A stretch of DNA of 55,393 nt from an uncultured Bacteroidota bacterium (GCA_903839875.1 CAIMDZ010000011.1:1-55393), one strand, 5' to 3'. Counted from the first letter of the stretch, positions 1 through 7,761 are shown. Notes: a model not told the origin generated them from the letters alone. Translations and numbers: made by a program.

Positions 1-4
1 CTTT

Positions 5-27
5 TTTTGTTACTCTGTTGTTACTTT
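5..27 (+). repeat. Left attachment site (attL), 23-bp direct repeat
   Basis: Identical over 23 bases to 6081-6103. It contains GTTACTCT and GTTACTTT, two near-identical 8-mers in the same orientation 11 bp apart, which could be paired recombinase core-binding sites. Identity stops exactly at both ends, as expected when different DNA lies outside. Confidence 0.7.
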
Positions 28-120
28 CAAAAACTTTTGTTTAACTTTGTCAAACATTACACAACCAAAGGAAAACAAAAGCATAAAAACCTTTACCATA
101 GCGGTTCTTATTTATTTTCA

Positions 121-143
121 AAAGTAACAAAAACCAAAGTAAC
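121..143 (+). promoter_or_regulatory. Arm-type repeats before the integrase gene
   Basis: AAAGTAAC occurs at 121-128 and 136-143, ending directly at the integrase start codon. It is the reverse complement of GTTACTTT at 20-27 in the attachment site. Repeats like this between an attachment site and its integrase gene commonly serve as recombinase arm sites, and here binding would also cover the integrase start and could repress it. The role is inferred; the repeats are directly visible. Confidence 0.4.
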
Positions 144-1211
144 ATGAGCGTAAAACTTAGAAAACGGAAAAATGCGGATAACACAACCTCATTAATACTG
201 GATATTTACCACAATGGTAAACGCAGTTATGAGTTTTTAAAGCATCTCAAGCTGAAAACTAAACCAGCTTCACCGATTGACAGGCAACTGAATAAAGAGA
301 ATTTAGAGCTTGCCGAAAGTATCAGAAATAAGAGAGCGCAAGAACTTGTAACCAGTGGTTATGATGTAGTAACCTCTTTCAAAAGTAATGTTGATTTCAT
401 TCTTTACTTTGAAAACTACATCAAGAAATACACGAAGAAAGATAAACGGAACATGGAAGGAGCATGTAAAAGGTTCATAGATTTTATGAAAAAAGAAGGC
501 ATTAAGAGCCTTACAATGAAACAGCTTACAGAGAACATCATTCACAAATATGCAGAGTACCTAAGCGACACATCAGAGGGCGAAGGAGCAAGCAGTTACT
601 TTAAGCGTTTTAAGAAAATGATTAAGCAAGCTGTAAGAGAAAAAGTAATCCTAAGTAATCCCGCTTCTGATGTTACCATTAAGAAAGACGATAGCTTAGT
701 AAAAGATGTACTTACAATTGAAGAAATAAAAATATTGGCAGGTACACCAATAACCAATATGCAGATAAGAAATGCTTTTTTATTTTGTTGCTTTACCGGG
801 CTTAGTTGGATTGACGTAAAAGAATTGAAATGGAAACATATAAATCTTAGAAACCTAATACTAACAAAAGTGAGAGCTAAGACCGATACGGAAACAGTAG
901 TTAGTTTAAACAGTACAGCCGTTTCCATGCTGCCTGATGCCGGAGAACCACAAGACCTTGTATTTACTTTGCCTACTAATGCAGGTGCCCTTAAATCGCT
1001 TAAATATTGGGTTGAAAAAGCAAAACTACAAAAACACATCACTTGGCACTGTGCCAGACACTCATTTGCAACAAATTTAATTTATTATAAAACAGATGTA
1101 ACAATAGTAAGTAAGCTACTTGGACACACTTCACTTAAATACACCCAAAGATACACGCACATTGCAGAGGAATTAAAAAGAAATGCAGTGAATAGTCTGC
1201 CAACCATTTAA
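144..1211 (+). CDS. Tyrosine recombinase / integrase of the element
   Basis: This 355-aa protein would catalyse integration and excision at the flanking 23-bp repeats. An N-terminal arm-binding region is followed by a SAM-like core-binding domain at about 85-180 and the catalytic domain at about 190-350. The motif HCAR at 302-305, the LGH histidine 328 and the nucleophile Tyr337 (QRYTHI) are all present. Where most family members have the first catalytic arginine (TGLR), this protein has Ser221 (TGLS). IntDOT of the Bacteroides conjugative transposon CTnDOT also has serine there, so the enzyme is probably active and of the IntDOT-like Bacteroidota group. No Shine-Dalgarno sequence is seen, which is common in this phylum. 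It lies next to the left repeat and reads inward. Confidence 0.9.
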   Translation: MSVKLRKRKNADNTTSLILDIYHNGKRSYEFLKHLKLKTKPASPIDRQLNKENLELAESIRNKRAQELVTSGYDVVTSFKSNVDFILYFENYIKKYTKKDKRNMEGACKRFIDFMKKEGIKSLTMKQLTENIIHKYAEYLSDTSEGEGASSYFKRFKKMIKQAVREKVILSNPASDVTIKKDDSLVKDVLTIEEIKILAGTPITNMQIRNAFLFCCFTGLSWIDVKELKWKHINLRNLILTKVRAKTDTETVVSLNSTAVSMLPDAGEPQDLVFTLPTNAGALKSLKYWVEKAKLQKHITWHCARHSFATNLIYYKTDVTIVSKLLGHTSLKYTQRYTHIAEELKRNAVNSLPTI

Positions 1212-1243
1212 TTTACCTTCGATAAATTTTTAAAATTAATGGA

Positions 1244-1984
1244 ATGATAAAAGTTCCTGTTCCTTTTTTTAATGATGGTGCTTCTGAATCAGAAGTAAAA
1301 CCGGATTTTAAACTTATTAAAGAGTTTTATAACTATCCGCCACAATATGAATCATTTTTTAAGCCTAATTTTTGGAGGTTTAAAACCATTCCTGAATATT
1401 CGTCTTTAACAAATTTTCTAAAATGTAAAAATCTTGATACAGATGCTAATCTGTATTTTTTTGCAATAACATATCATCGTTTATATGAGAATATGGAAGA
1501 AAATAAAAATTCCGACCATTTAGAAGAACACAAAAAATATATAAATGATGCAAGAAAAATGAAGTTACAATTTCAGGAATTAAAAGATAGTGAGGTTAAA
1601 GATATTGAAAGTATAGTATTCCATATTTCAAACGAAAATAAGAAGAAAGAACACATCACAATAGATAATAAAGAATTGATTGCCGATTTTTATTTTCAAT
1701 TACATGATTGGCTTGTAAATCTTGAAGTGCCTACACCATTCCCAAAAATAAAAACAAAAGATAGTTATTTCCCATCCTTTATACGTTACACCTTTCCGCT
1801 TTTCAATTATATGAATGCTACACATCATAAAGCAAATAAAACTAAAACAAAAACCTATGAATTTATTCAGGTCTTTTTAGAAAGCATTGGAGTTGATTTT
1901 GAAAAATACATAGATAAAAAAATTATTCCATTTCAATACATAAAAGACCGTTATATAGAGGCTAATATTAATAAGCCTGAATAA
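1244..1984 (+). CDS. Hypothetical protein, 246 aa
   Basis: I do not recognise this protein. It follows the integrase gene by 32 bp on the same strand and ends just before a strong terminator, so the two are probably co-transcribed. It is rich in Lys, Asn, Phe and Tyr, with no signal peptide or membrane segment, which points to a soluble cytoplasmic protein. Short aromatic patches (FYNYPPQYESFF near 27-38, NFWRFK near 42-47) and a charged middle region are the only visible landmarks. Position beside the integrase suggests a role in controlling recombination or a fixed accessory gene of this element type, but that is inference from location only. Confidence 0.6.
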   Translation: MIKVPVPFFNDGASESEVKPDFKLIKEFYNYPPQYESFFKPNFWRFKTIPEYSSLTNFLKCKNLDTDANLYFFAITYHRLYENMEENKNSDHLEEHKKYINDARKMKLQFQELKDSEVKDIESIVFHISNENKKKEHITIDNKELIADFYFQLHDWLVNLEVPTPFPKIKTKDSYFPSFIRYTFPLFNYMNATHHKANKTKTKTYEFIQVFLESIGVDFEKYIDKKIIPFQYIKDRYIEANINKPE

Positions 1985-1990
1985 AAAAAT

Positions 1991-2040
1991 TGCGTAGAAA
2001 CTTTCCGAAATTTCACTTCTTTTCTACGCACTTTTTTTTT
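1991..2040 (+). terminator. Rho-independent terminator after the integrase operon
   Basis: TGCGTAGAAA (1991-2000) and TTTCTACGCA (2021-2030) form a perfect 10-bp stem with a 20-nt loop, followed by C and nine T residues. It separates integrase-operon transcription from the excisionase-like gene at 2089. Confidence 0.85.
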
Positions 2041-2088
2041 ACGTCCCTACCTTTCTTTGTCTAATTATTAAACTTAAAAACTTTAAAA

Positions 2089-2373
2089 ATGGACAATTCA
2101 AAAACAATTGAGCAAAGACTGTCAAACATTGAAAGCCTGTTAGTAGGCACAAAGACCGTGTTAACCTTTGATGAGGTAGCAACTTATACCGGACTATCTA
2201 AAAGTTACCTGTATAAGCTAACATCGGGTAATGTGATACCCCATTACAAACCAAACGGTAAAAATGTCTATTTCAATAAAGCCGAAATTGATACATGGCT
2301 TTTAAGAAATGAAGTGAAAACAAATGATGCACTGGAGCAGGAAGCAATAAATTACAAAATCGCCAAATTTTAA
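2089..2373 (+). CDS. Excisionase-like helix-turn-helix DNA-binding protein
   Basis: The protein is 94 aa. Residues about 25-75 form a winged helix-turn-helix of the excisionase / HTH_17 type, seen in LTFDEVATYTGLSKSYLYKL, then a proline-containing turn and a wing with IDTWLL. An N-terminal stretch, SIEQRL-like and charged, could be a short coiled coil. Proteins of this kind bend attachment-site DNA and direct a tyrosine recombinase to excision, or act as regulators of element genes. It has its own transcription unit after the terminator at 1991-2040. Its last codons enter a long hairpin (2351-2457), so termination or translation of downstream genes may depend on that fold. Confidence 0.8.
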   Translation: MDNSKTIEQRLSNIESLLVGTKTVLTFDEVATYTGLSKSYLYKLTSGNVIPHYKPNGKNVYFNKAEIDTWLLRNEVKTNDALEQEAINYKIAKF

Positions 2374-2457
2374 ACTTCAAAGCAACGCATGGATATAGTA
2401 CGCCGGAACGGCGTAACTGTGTCTTTGCTTTGAAGGGGCTTTGGCGAGCCTTGTAAT
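2351..2457 (+). other. Long nested hairpin between excisionase-like gene and cargo
   Basis: Four complementary segments nest around one axis: ATTACAA 2351-2357 with TTGTAAT 2451-2457, CGCCAAA 2361-2367 with TTTGGCG 2440-2446, CTTCAAAGCAA 2375-2385 with TTGCTTTGAAG 2425-2435, and an inner CGCC/GGCG hairpin at 2401-2413. That gives about 29 paired bases in 107 nt, beginning inside the excisionase-like reading frame and ending 50 bp before the next start. There is no long T-run directly after it. Possible roles are an RNA switch or attenuator, a small RNA, or a DNA cruciform used as a transfer origin or recombination site. Confidence 0.6.
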
Positions 2458-2507
2458 TGCAGGGAATTACGGTTACGCTATTTTTTTGTAACAATCAATA
2501 CAATAAA

Positions 2508-2993
2508 ATGAAAACACTAAAGAGAATAGTTTTAATGATACTTGCAATAATAGGCGCGGCATCTATTGTCTATTTTTCATACACCTATATTTCTAAAAAC
2601 ATAAACAGTAATGAAAGTGTTGAAGTAAACAGTCCGGATTTTAAAACACTAACAGAATCAGAGAAAACAAGAATATGGTTTGAAGACGGAGAAAGATTAG
2701 CAGCCCAATATTCACAAAGATTGGTTGAAAATGAAATCAAAGACAACAGATTTACAGCCTCATCAATGATTCCGGTACATCATATTTTTGCCGGACAATA
2801 TTTAGTTGATGGTATTTTAAAGACACATGATGGAACTGGTAGGTATTTAAACTATTCGTGCAAAGTTACTTGTTATGTTAATGAAGATCCACGTGATGAA
2901 AAAAATTGGTTTTGTTGTGAACTGTTTGTAAACGGCGAAAAAATAACGACATCTTTTGAATCGAAAGCGGGGAAAGAAAAGTATGGAAAATAG
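2508..2993 (+). CDS. Membrane-anchored hypothetical protein, 161 aa
   Basis: The ATG at 2508 is chosen because it opens directly into a basic N terminus (MKTLKR) and a hydrophobic segment at about 7-27 that acts as a signal anchor. Upstream in-frame codons run back into the hairpin at 2351-2457. The rest is a soluble, probably periplasmic domain with cysteines in SCKVTCYV and FCCEL, which could form disulfides. I do not recognise the family. It is the first cargo gene after the hairpin and is followed 91 bp later by another membrane protein on the same strand. Confidence 0.6.
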   Translation: MKTLKRIVLMILAIIGAASIVYFSYTYISKNINSNESVEVNSPDFKTLTESEKTRIWFEDGERLAAQYSQRLVENEIKDNRFTASSMIPVHHIFAGQYLVDGILKTHDGTGRYLNYSCKVTCYVNEDPRDEKNWFCCELFVNGEKITTSFESKAGKEKYGK

Positions 2994-3084
2994 ATAATTA
3001 AGAAACAAAAGGAATTGATTAATCTCAATGCCAATACATGAAATATAAAAACCGAATCGTTAACTTTTTAAAATACCCAAAATC

Positions 3085-3414
3085 ATGACCGGGATAATTT
3101 TTTTAGTATTGCTATTTGGATTGTTTGGATACTTATTAGGTAAAGATAGAACAACGGGCAGCGGTGGTGGTTTAGCACTTGGTTTATTATTAGGGTTAAT
3201 TGGTATAATAATAATTCTTTGCTGTCCAAAAATTGCTGATTCATACGAAAAAATAAATGATGAAGAACAAAAGAAAGCTACTACTGCTGACGAATTAAAA
3301 AAATGGCATGATTTAAAAAATTCTGGTGCTATAACTCAATACGAATTTGAAGAAAAGAAAAGACAATTAATAGACAATAAAAAAAATGATCGTATAATAT
3401 ATCTCAAAAAATAA
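3085..3414 (+). CDS. Small membrane protein with a C-terminal SHOCT-like domain
   Basis: The protein is 109 aa. Two hydrophobic helices (about 3-18 and 30-48) separated by a Gly-rich turn (GSGGG) form a membrane hairpin. The C terminus, about 68-98, has the SHOCT pattern: LKKWHDLKNSGAITQYEFEE followed by KKRQLI. SHOCT domains are short helical modules at the ends of many bacterial proteins, often membrane-linked and of uncertain function. It lies between two unrecognised cargo genes on the same strand. A role in oligomerisation or in tethering a partner to the membrane is plausible but not shown. Confidence 0.7.
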   Translation: MTGIIFLVLLFGLFGYLLGKDRTTGSGGGLALGLLLGLIGIIIILCCPKIADSYEKINDEEQKKATTADELKKWHDLKNSGAITQYEFEEKKRQLIDNKKNDRIIYLKK

Positions 3415-3466
3415 AAAAACAATTTCAGTTACTCTATTTTTTTGAACATACTTAAAACAAGAATAA

Positions 3467-4561
3467 ATGAAAGCAATTGAAGAAGAATTAAATAAGAATA
3501 TCAAGGGGGCAAATAAATTGTTAAACAATAACCCTGATATTAAATTGCTTTATACTCAAAAAGAAGGGGTACGATTTTTAATCAACAATATTAATAGTAA
3601 GACAAAGCAATTAAGGAAATCAATAAAAGAAACAATGTTGGAATTGCTTAAAGAGGGGTATTTTGATAAAGTGTTGGTTTATGGAAATAAAGATGAAGTA
3701 GAGGACATAATTAATGAAATATCCGATAATGGCTCAAACAATAATAAATCCACTGTAAAGTTTTCATATAATGATTGGCAGGTTCATAAACTTAATCCTT
3801 ATAATGACTTAACAGGCTACATTAATGATTTTGCCAAACTTGTCATAGAATTAGGTTATGCACCTCAAGAATTATCCATTCTTTTAGATCGCATTGATAA
3901 AATACCAGCAATGACTTTCGATGAAGAAGCAAATATATTATTTGAAGAAGAAAATATAATTTTAGTTGAAAAATGTGATAAAGTTCATATGTACGTAGGC
4001 AATGAAGCAGTCAATGGTGTAACCGAAAAAAATATAGAGTATCAGGATGATTGGGAACTACTTCTTTGTTGGGTAGTCTCAGAAATATTTTCTTGCAGGT
4101 TTATTTTAAATGGGTTAGATAAGAATATTAGTATCATTGGCTTAGATTATAATGTCAATAAAACCGTTGAGCATTTTGAATCTTTTTCTAAAGAAATCAT
4201 GAATTTAGGGATGCGAAAATACTCTGCTTTTCTTAATGGATATAATATTGATGCCGATATGATAGAATCTATAAATACGGAAATAAAAAAATTTGGTAAA
4301 AAGACAACGCTTCAGGAAAATTATATAGAGAACTATCTTTTTGACGTAGTTGCAGGTGTAAAAAAGAAAATGGATGACCAGGCTTTTGAGAGGGCAAAAT
4401 CTAACTCTGAATCTGGTTTGATGGTGGTCGGTCAAAAAGATTTAGTTGATGAATATGTGCGTAAAAACTATCCAAATCGTAGTTATGTCAGAATAAAAGT
4501 AGAAAAGGAGTTAAAAAAGCGGTTTCATATACTATATGATTTAGCGATGGTAAAGAGATAA
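3467..4561 (+). CDS. Hypothetical cytoplasmic cargo protein, 364 aa
   Basis: I do not recognise this protein. It has no signal peptide or membrane segment. The first 75 residues are helical and basic, with repeated Lys/Asn. The middle has a conserved-looking acidic patch (FDEEANILFEEENIIL) and an aromatic, cysteine-containing segment (DWELLLCWVVSEIFSC). The last 60 residues are charged (VGQKDLVDEYVRKNYPN then a basic tail). The stop lies 16 bp before the start of the IF-2 N-terminal-like gene at 4578, so the two almost certainly form an operon and may act together. Being carried by an integrative element fits an accessory role such as defence or host interaction, but nothing in the sequence proves one. 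Confidence 0.6.
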   Translation: MKAIEEELNKNIKGANKLLNNNPDIKLLYTQKEGVRFLINNINSKTKQLRKSIKETMLELLKEGYFDKVLVYGNKDEVEDIINEISDNGSNNNKSTVKFSYNDWQVHKLNPYNDLTGYINDFAKLVIELGYAPQELSILLDRIDKIPAMTFDEEANILFEEENIILVEKCDKVHMYVGNEAVNGVTEKNIEYQDDWELLLCWVVSEIFSCRFILNGLDKNISIIGLDYNVNKTVEHFESFSKEIMNLGMRKYSAFLNGYNIDADMIESINTEIKKFGKKTTLQENYIENYLFDVVAGVKKKMDDQAFERAKSNSESGLMVVGQKDLVDEYVRKNYPNRSYVRIKVEKELKKRFHILYDLAMVKR

Positions 4562-4577
4562 TAGTAAAGCCAATGCA

Positions 4578-5066
4578 ATGATTAAGATTTCAACTATACC
4601 CCGATTATTGGAAGCTGCCAAAGAATTTAATATTGGTAGAGCAACAATCGTTGAGTTTCTTTGGGAAAATGGATTTGAAATCAATGGCGACCAAAACGAA
4701 AAATTATCTGAAGATATGTATAATGCTGTACAGATTAAATTTGGCATTGACAAACAGGTTAAACTCGAAAGTGAAGAAATAATACTTTCTCAAGATTCAC
4801 TACTCGATATACTGGAAAAATTGAGGGATGAGCAAAACATGCTTGCCAATCCGAAGAAATTAGAAAATCAAAGAAAATTAGAAAAACAGAAAATAAATTT
4901 AGAAAAACAAAGGAATAAGAAATTAAAAGACAAAGAACAACCCGACTTTATATTTTCACAGACATTATCAAGAAAAAGAATTATTCTGCAACCACCACAA
5001 CCTAAATTATTGCCATCACCATTTAATGAAGATGAATTAGTGCATTTTAGCACAAACCCAATATAA
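4578..5066 (+). CDS. Small protein with an IF-2 N-terminal-like domain
   Basis: The protein is 162 aa. Residues about 6-58 resemble the N-terminal domain of Bacteroidota translation initiation factor IF-2: RLLEAAKEFNIGRATIVEFL, a Gly-Phe-Glu turn, then KLSEDMYNAVQIKF. The GTPase and tRNA-binding domains of IF-2 are absent. Residues about 90-125 are a Lys/Gln/Asn-rich probable coiled coil, and the tail holds a Pro-rich segment (LQPPQPKLLPSP). It is translated 16 bp after the 364-aa gene. The domain is a small helical module thought to contact ribosome or RNA in full-length IF-2, so a free-standing copy on a mobile element could target translation. That function is inference. Confidence 0.65.
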   Translation: MIKISTIPRLLEAAKEFNIGRATIVEFLWENGFEINGDQNEKLSEDMYNAVQIKFGIDKQVKLESEEIILSQDSLLDILEKLRDEQNMLANPKKLENQRKLEKQKINLEKQRNKKLKDKEQPDFIFSQTLSRKRIILQPPQPKLLPSPFNEDELVHFSTNPI

Positions 5067-5138
5067 AAAGGTTGTTTAGTTTTCAGTGATAGGGTAAAAA
5101 ATCAAAATCCCATTTCATCAATAAAACGCCAAAATCTT

Positions 5139-5714
5139 TTAGGCATACCTGCTATGTATCAACGCATCCACCCTGCAAAATTCCTCAATAGTTTTATCCT
5201 TTTTAATTGCTCTTTTTGTCATTATGCCATTATAAAAATCCATTTTTCTTTTTTCATAAAGTTTGGATATTTTTTCGTCCAGTAACCCGTATTTAATATA
5301 GAGCCTGTCATCTTTTGAGCATTGCTGTAAGGGATAAAGATGTTTATAAGCCTGCCTGCATTTCCATTCTTTACTATTGTCAGCTTTGTAAAGCATCTTA
5401 CATCTTTGCCCGGTTTCAGGGCAAACAAAATGCAACACTTCACCTTTGCCCAAATTAGATGGTAAAGCCTCAATAAAAATTTTGTAATCAATAAATTCCT
5501 TTACACCCGTAGTAGGGTATAATACTTCATAGATCAAACGGATACTTTTTTCATTTCTTGTAAAATCAGTCAGAACTTTTATGCTACAATCCTTCCACGA
5601 TAATATACTTTCTACTTTGCGCCCTTTACTTATGCATCCATTTTTTACAAGATGGCGCATTTCAATTCGCATACAATCGGCTGTAGAGTGCCGTCCAGTG
5701 CTATTTTTAGCCAT
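5139..5714 (-). CDS. Hypothetical protein with a cysteine knuckle-like motif, 191 aa
   Basis: This gene reads toward the other cargo genes, so it is convergent with the 4578-5066 gene. The protein is soluble and basic. The start is MAKNSTGRHSTADCMRIE, and the middle (about 100-125) has CPETGQRCKMLY then WKC about 15 residues later, which could bind one zinc ion in a ribbon or knuckle. The tail is highly charged with KKD and RKMDF segments. I recall similar unnamed proteins from mobile DNA of Bacteroidota but cannot name a family. DNA or RNA binding is plausible from the basic charge and the cysteines. It probably has its own promoter in the 5715-6080 stretch. Confidence 0.6.
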   Translation of the reverse strand: MAKNSTGRHSTADCMRIEMRHLVKNGCISKGRKVESILSWKDCSIKVLTDFTRNEKSIRLIYEVLYPTTGVKEFIDYKIFIEALPSNLGKGEVLHFVCPETGQRCKMLYKADNSKEWKCRQAYKHLYPLQQCSKDDRLYIKYGLLDEKISKLYEKRKMDFYNGIMTKRAIKKDKTIEEFCRVDALIHSRYA

Positions 5715-6080
5715 AAAATTATTTATGTAAAGGTACTAAGTAAACGAACCTCTATTCTTAAGGAGTTACTGCAAATTACGTGCCTGAAATTTGCCTGTCA
5801 TTCCTGTCATGCTCCCAAGTATGGGCTATGAATAAAAGCCCCTGTTTTGTCTTATGGTAGGCAATGCAAGGCAATAGCAACCGGAGCAGGCTATATAAAA
5901 AACCAAAAAAACCTATGTATGAAGTACCCGTACAGCGAATCGGGCAAAAAGGCGTTTTTTGAGATGTGGTAGTCTTTACGGTTAAGCTATATATCCATTG
6001 GTAAGTATAAGTATTTTTGCTTTGATAGGTTGCCACAAGGAATAAGGGGTAAATACTCCCCAAAGTATAAAAACCTAAAC
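5715..6080. other. Non-coding right end of the integrative element
   Basis: No convincing gene is seen. A 95-codon open frame on the minus strand (5776-6063) has low-complexity, Cys/Thr/Tyr-rich translation and no recognisable domain, and is probably chance. A short GGGCT/AGCCC hairpin lies at 5823-5841. The region should hold the promoter of the 5139-5714 gene and right-end recombinase sites next to attR. Confidence 0.4.
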
Positions 6081-6103
6081 TTTTGTTACTCTGTTGTTAC
6101 TTT
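6081..6103 (+). repeat. Right attachment site (attR), 23-bp direct repeat
   Basis: Exact copy of 5-27 in the same orientation. The bases that follow (from 6104) differ from those following the left copy, and host-like genes resume at 6468, so this marks the right end of the element. No tRNA or other RNA gene is seen overlapping it, so the insertion appears intergenic. Confidence 0.7.
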
Positions 6104-6467
6104 GAAATTCATAAAAGCCGTGAAATCCTTGCCAATACAGCATCACAGCGTTTTTAAATTTTCCCGTCTGGGGCACAAAAATGAGAGCGAAGTGCGGAGA
6201 GCGTGAGAGCGTTTGACGGACTTCGTTCTTTTTTTATGATTATCCTGCACAAGGTTGCAGGTGAGGAACACCAGGAAGGGGCGGAAGAATGATGGCAGTT
6301 TCAGTGGATCAGGCTAAATTGTTGATCCACCGAAAACATCAAATTATTTTACTGCTCCCCCCAACAATTCAGCTTGATCTATTCTCGTCATATTTTGTGC
6401 ATAAAATAGAAATGTATCACAAACGAAAGGAAAGTGTATATATTTGTGACGCACGTAAATTAGCAAT
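6104..6467. other. Intergenic stretch with a probable promoter for the DUF4468 gene
   Basis: A TATATTTG -7 element (TAnnTTTG form) lies at 6439-6446, 21 bp before the ATG at 6468, and is the best promoter signal here. No clear -33 TTG sits at the usual spacing. A palindrome GTGGATCA / TGATCCAC with an 11-nt loop lies at 6304-6330. A 60-codon open frame at 6289-6471 overlaps the promoter and looks like chance. Confidence 0.45.
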
Positions 6468-7019
6468 ATGAAACATATTACCTCAATACTACTGGCAGCG
6501 ATTGCCATCACTGCACTGGCATTGCAGCCCACTATGGCCCAGGAGCACAAAGAGCCTCCGGTAACGTTGGTCAGGACGGAAGGCTCAGGCTTTACTTTTG
6601 AGAAAATTATTGATCTCCCCGGTGTTACGAAAGAGCAGGCTTACGACAGAGCGAAGCAATGGATACTCAACAATTTTAAAACTGCTGACAACAATACGTC
6701 ATTTGACGATAAGGGAAAAGACCACATAAACACATCAACAGCCATGATGCTGGATAAGCGCAAATGGTGGACCGATCCGCCGTATGTGTCGTTTAAATTT
6801 TCGATCAGCTTTAAGGATAATAAGATGAAAATAAATGCTGCTCAATTCTTAATTTCTATTGATGGGCTTGGTTACTCAAATCTTAACGCTGCTCCGTTCG
6901 ATGATTTCAAATTTGCAAAGAAAGACAAGACCTTTATCTACGAAAGTTTTGATCAAAAGTTTTCCGCCACGGTAGCGGCACTTCAAGAGGCAGCATCGAA
7001 GGATAAAAACAACTGGTGA
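6468..7019 (+). CDS. Exported DUF4468 (TBP-like fold) protein
   Basis: The protein is 183 aa with a signal peptide at 1-24 (MKHITSILLAAIAITALAL, cleavage after TMAQ). Residues about 42-120 match the DUF4468 pattern: FEKIIDLPGVTKEQAYDRAK, then a block with DDKGKDHI and a beta-rich segment ending KFSISFKDNKMKI. Members are exported proteins of Bacteroidota with a TATA-binding-protein-like fold and unknown function. The predicted mature protein is periplasmic. It is a single-gene unit with the TATATTTG element just upstream and a convergent neighbour downstream. Confidence 0.8.
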   Translation: MKHITSILLAAIAITALALQPTMAQEHKEPPVTLVRTEGSGFTFEKIIDLPGVTKEQAYDRAKQWILNNFKTADNNTSFDDKGKDHINTSTAMMLDKRKWWTDPPYVSFKFSISFKDNKMKINAAQFLISIDGLGYSNLNAAPFDDFKFAKKDKTFIYESFDQKFSATVAALQEAASKDKNNW

Positions 7020-7042
7020 TTATGTAAGTAATTAACCCTGGG

Positions 7043-7225
7043 CTACTGCTTCACAAACTTCCTGACCTCTGTGCCGTTTATTCTGATGAGGTAGATGCCT
7101 GGGGGTAGGTTTGCTACATCTACTAGTACTTGTGGTGAGTTATACTGCTGGGTGTATATGGTTTGACCTATGAGGTTCATGATGGCTATTTGGTTGTACA
7201 GGTGGAAATGTACTTTATCAAACAT
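7043..7225 (-). pseudogene. Orphan fragment of a T9SS C-terminal sorting domain
   Basis: Sixty codons encode a typical last part of a type A T9SS sorting domain: an NLIGQTIY core strand, then LPPGIYLIRING and a terminal basic KFVKQ. There is no signal peptide, no upstream domain and no YPNPN motif. The frame opens only about 13 codons further upstream, inside the end of the preceding gene. T9SS domains work only at the end of an exported protein, so this is most likely what remains after loss of a larger secreted-protein gene. Confidence 0.6.
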
Positions 7226-7248
7226 AATCTTAATATCCCAAATCCTTG

Positions 7249-7761
7249 CTATTTCACCTTATAAAAATGTACCGTATCATAATAATACGCAGGATTGTTA
7301 AGGTTTTCAATAATCCGTTTCTGTAATTGCTTCTGGTTAAGCGTCCGTAGGGTAGTATCATGTACAGTTGTGGTAGTCATTTTTGTAAAGGTTTTGTTTA
7401 CACTTAGTATTTTCAGAAATAAATAACCGTTGTGATCATTTCCATTATATTCGCTATATCCCACATTAATAAAAGTTGCACCTCCTATCTTTGATAAAAA
7501 AGCTATTGATTCATAAGTGGGGTTAGTGCCGCCCCTGTTCCAGAATTTTACATGGTACATATTGGTCTCATAACCTGGGTATCCACTGAAAACCTCATAA
7601 AAATTATTCTTATTAGTATCTTCTTCAAATTTCCAATTACCTATCAAACTATCGTTTAGATTATTTGATGAAGCGTCAGTAATTGGAAATTTACATATGC
7701 TCTTGCAACTGCATAAAAACATAAAAACAAGCAAAGGGAGAAACAGTAATGCTTTTTTCAT
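7249..7761 (-). CDS. Lipoprotein of unknown function, 170 aa
   Basis: The start at 7761 is preferred over a longer frame because it opens a lipoprotein signal peptide: MKKALLFLPLLVFMFLCSCK with a cysteine lipobox near 17-19. The mature part begins with a Ser/Asn linker and continues as a beta-rich domain (GNWKFEEDTNKNNFYEVF) that resembles small lipocalin-like lipoproteins of this phylum, though I cannot place it firmly. It is expected on the inner face of the outer membrane or on the surface. The stop lies just upstream of the orphan T9SS fragment. Confidence 0.65.
   Translation of the reverse strand: MKKALLFLPLLVFMFLCSCKSICKFPITDASSNNLNDSLIGNWKFEEDTNKNNFYEVFSGYPGYETNMYHVKFWNRGGTNPTYESIAFLSKIGGATFINVGYSEYNGNDHNGYLFLKILSVNKTFTKMTTTTVHDTTLRTLNQKQLQKRIIENLNNPAYYYDTVHFYKVK

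Larger units (their letters stand above)
5..6103. mobile_element. Small integrative element with 23-bp direct-repeat ends
   Basis: The same 23 bases occur at 5-27 and 6081-6103 and enclose about 6.1 kb. A tyrosine recombinase gene lies 117 bp inside the left copy and an excisionase-like HTH gene follows at 2089, which is the usual layout of a Bacteroidota integrative element. No relaxase, mobilisation protein, replication protein, phage structural gene or transposase is visible, so it would need help to move between cells. The remaining genes (1244-1984, 2508-5066, 5139-5714) are unrecognised or only partly recognised cargo. By eye it is richer in A and T than the genes after 6468. The left chromosomal flank lies outside the window, so the left boundary rests on the repeat alone. 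Confidence 0.75.

Noticed and set aside
2457-2507. Upstream start of the 2508-2993 gene
   Set aside because: It lies inside the long hairpin, and the added residues spoil an otherwise normal signal-anchor start.
5776-6063. 95-codon minus-strand open frame
   Set aside because: Low-complexity translation, no domain or signal peptide, and overlap with the presumed end-site and promoter region.
6304-6330. GTGGATCA / TGATCCAC palindrome as an IS21-type end
   Set aside because: Only loosely like such ends, with no partner copy or transposase nearby.
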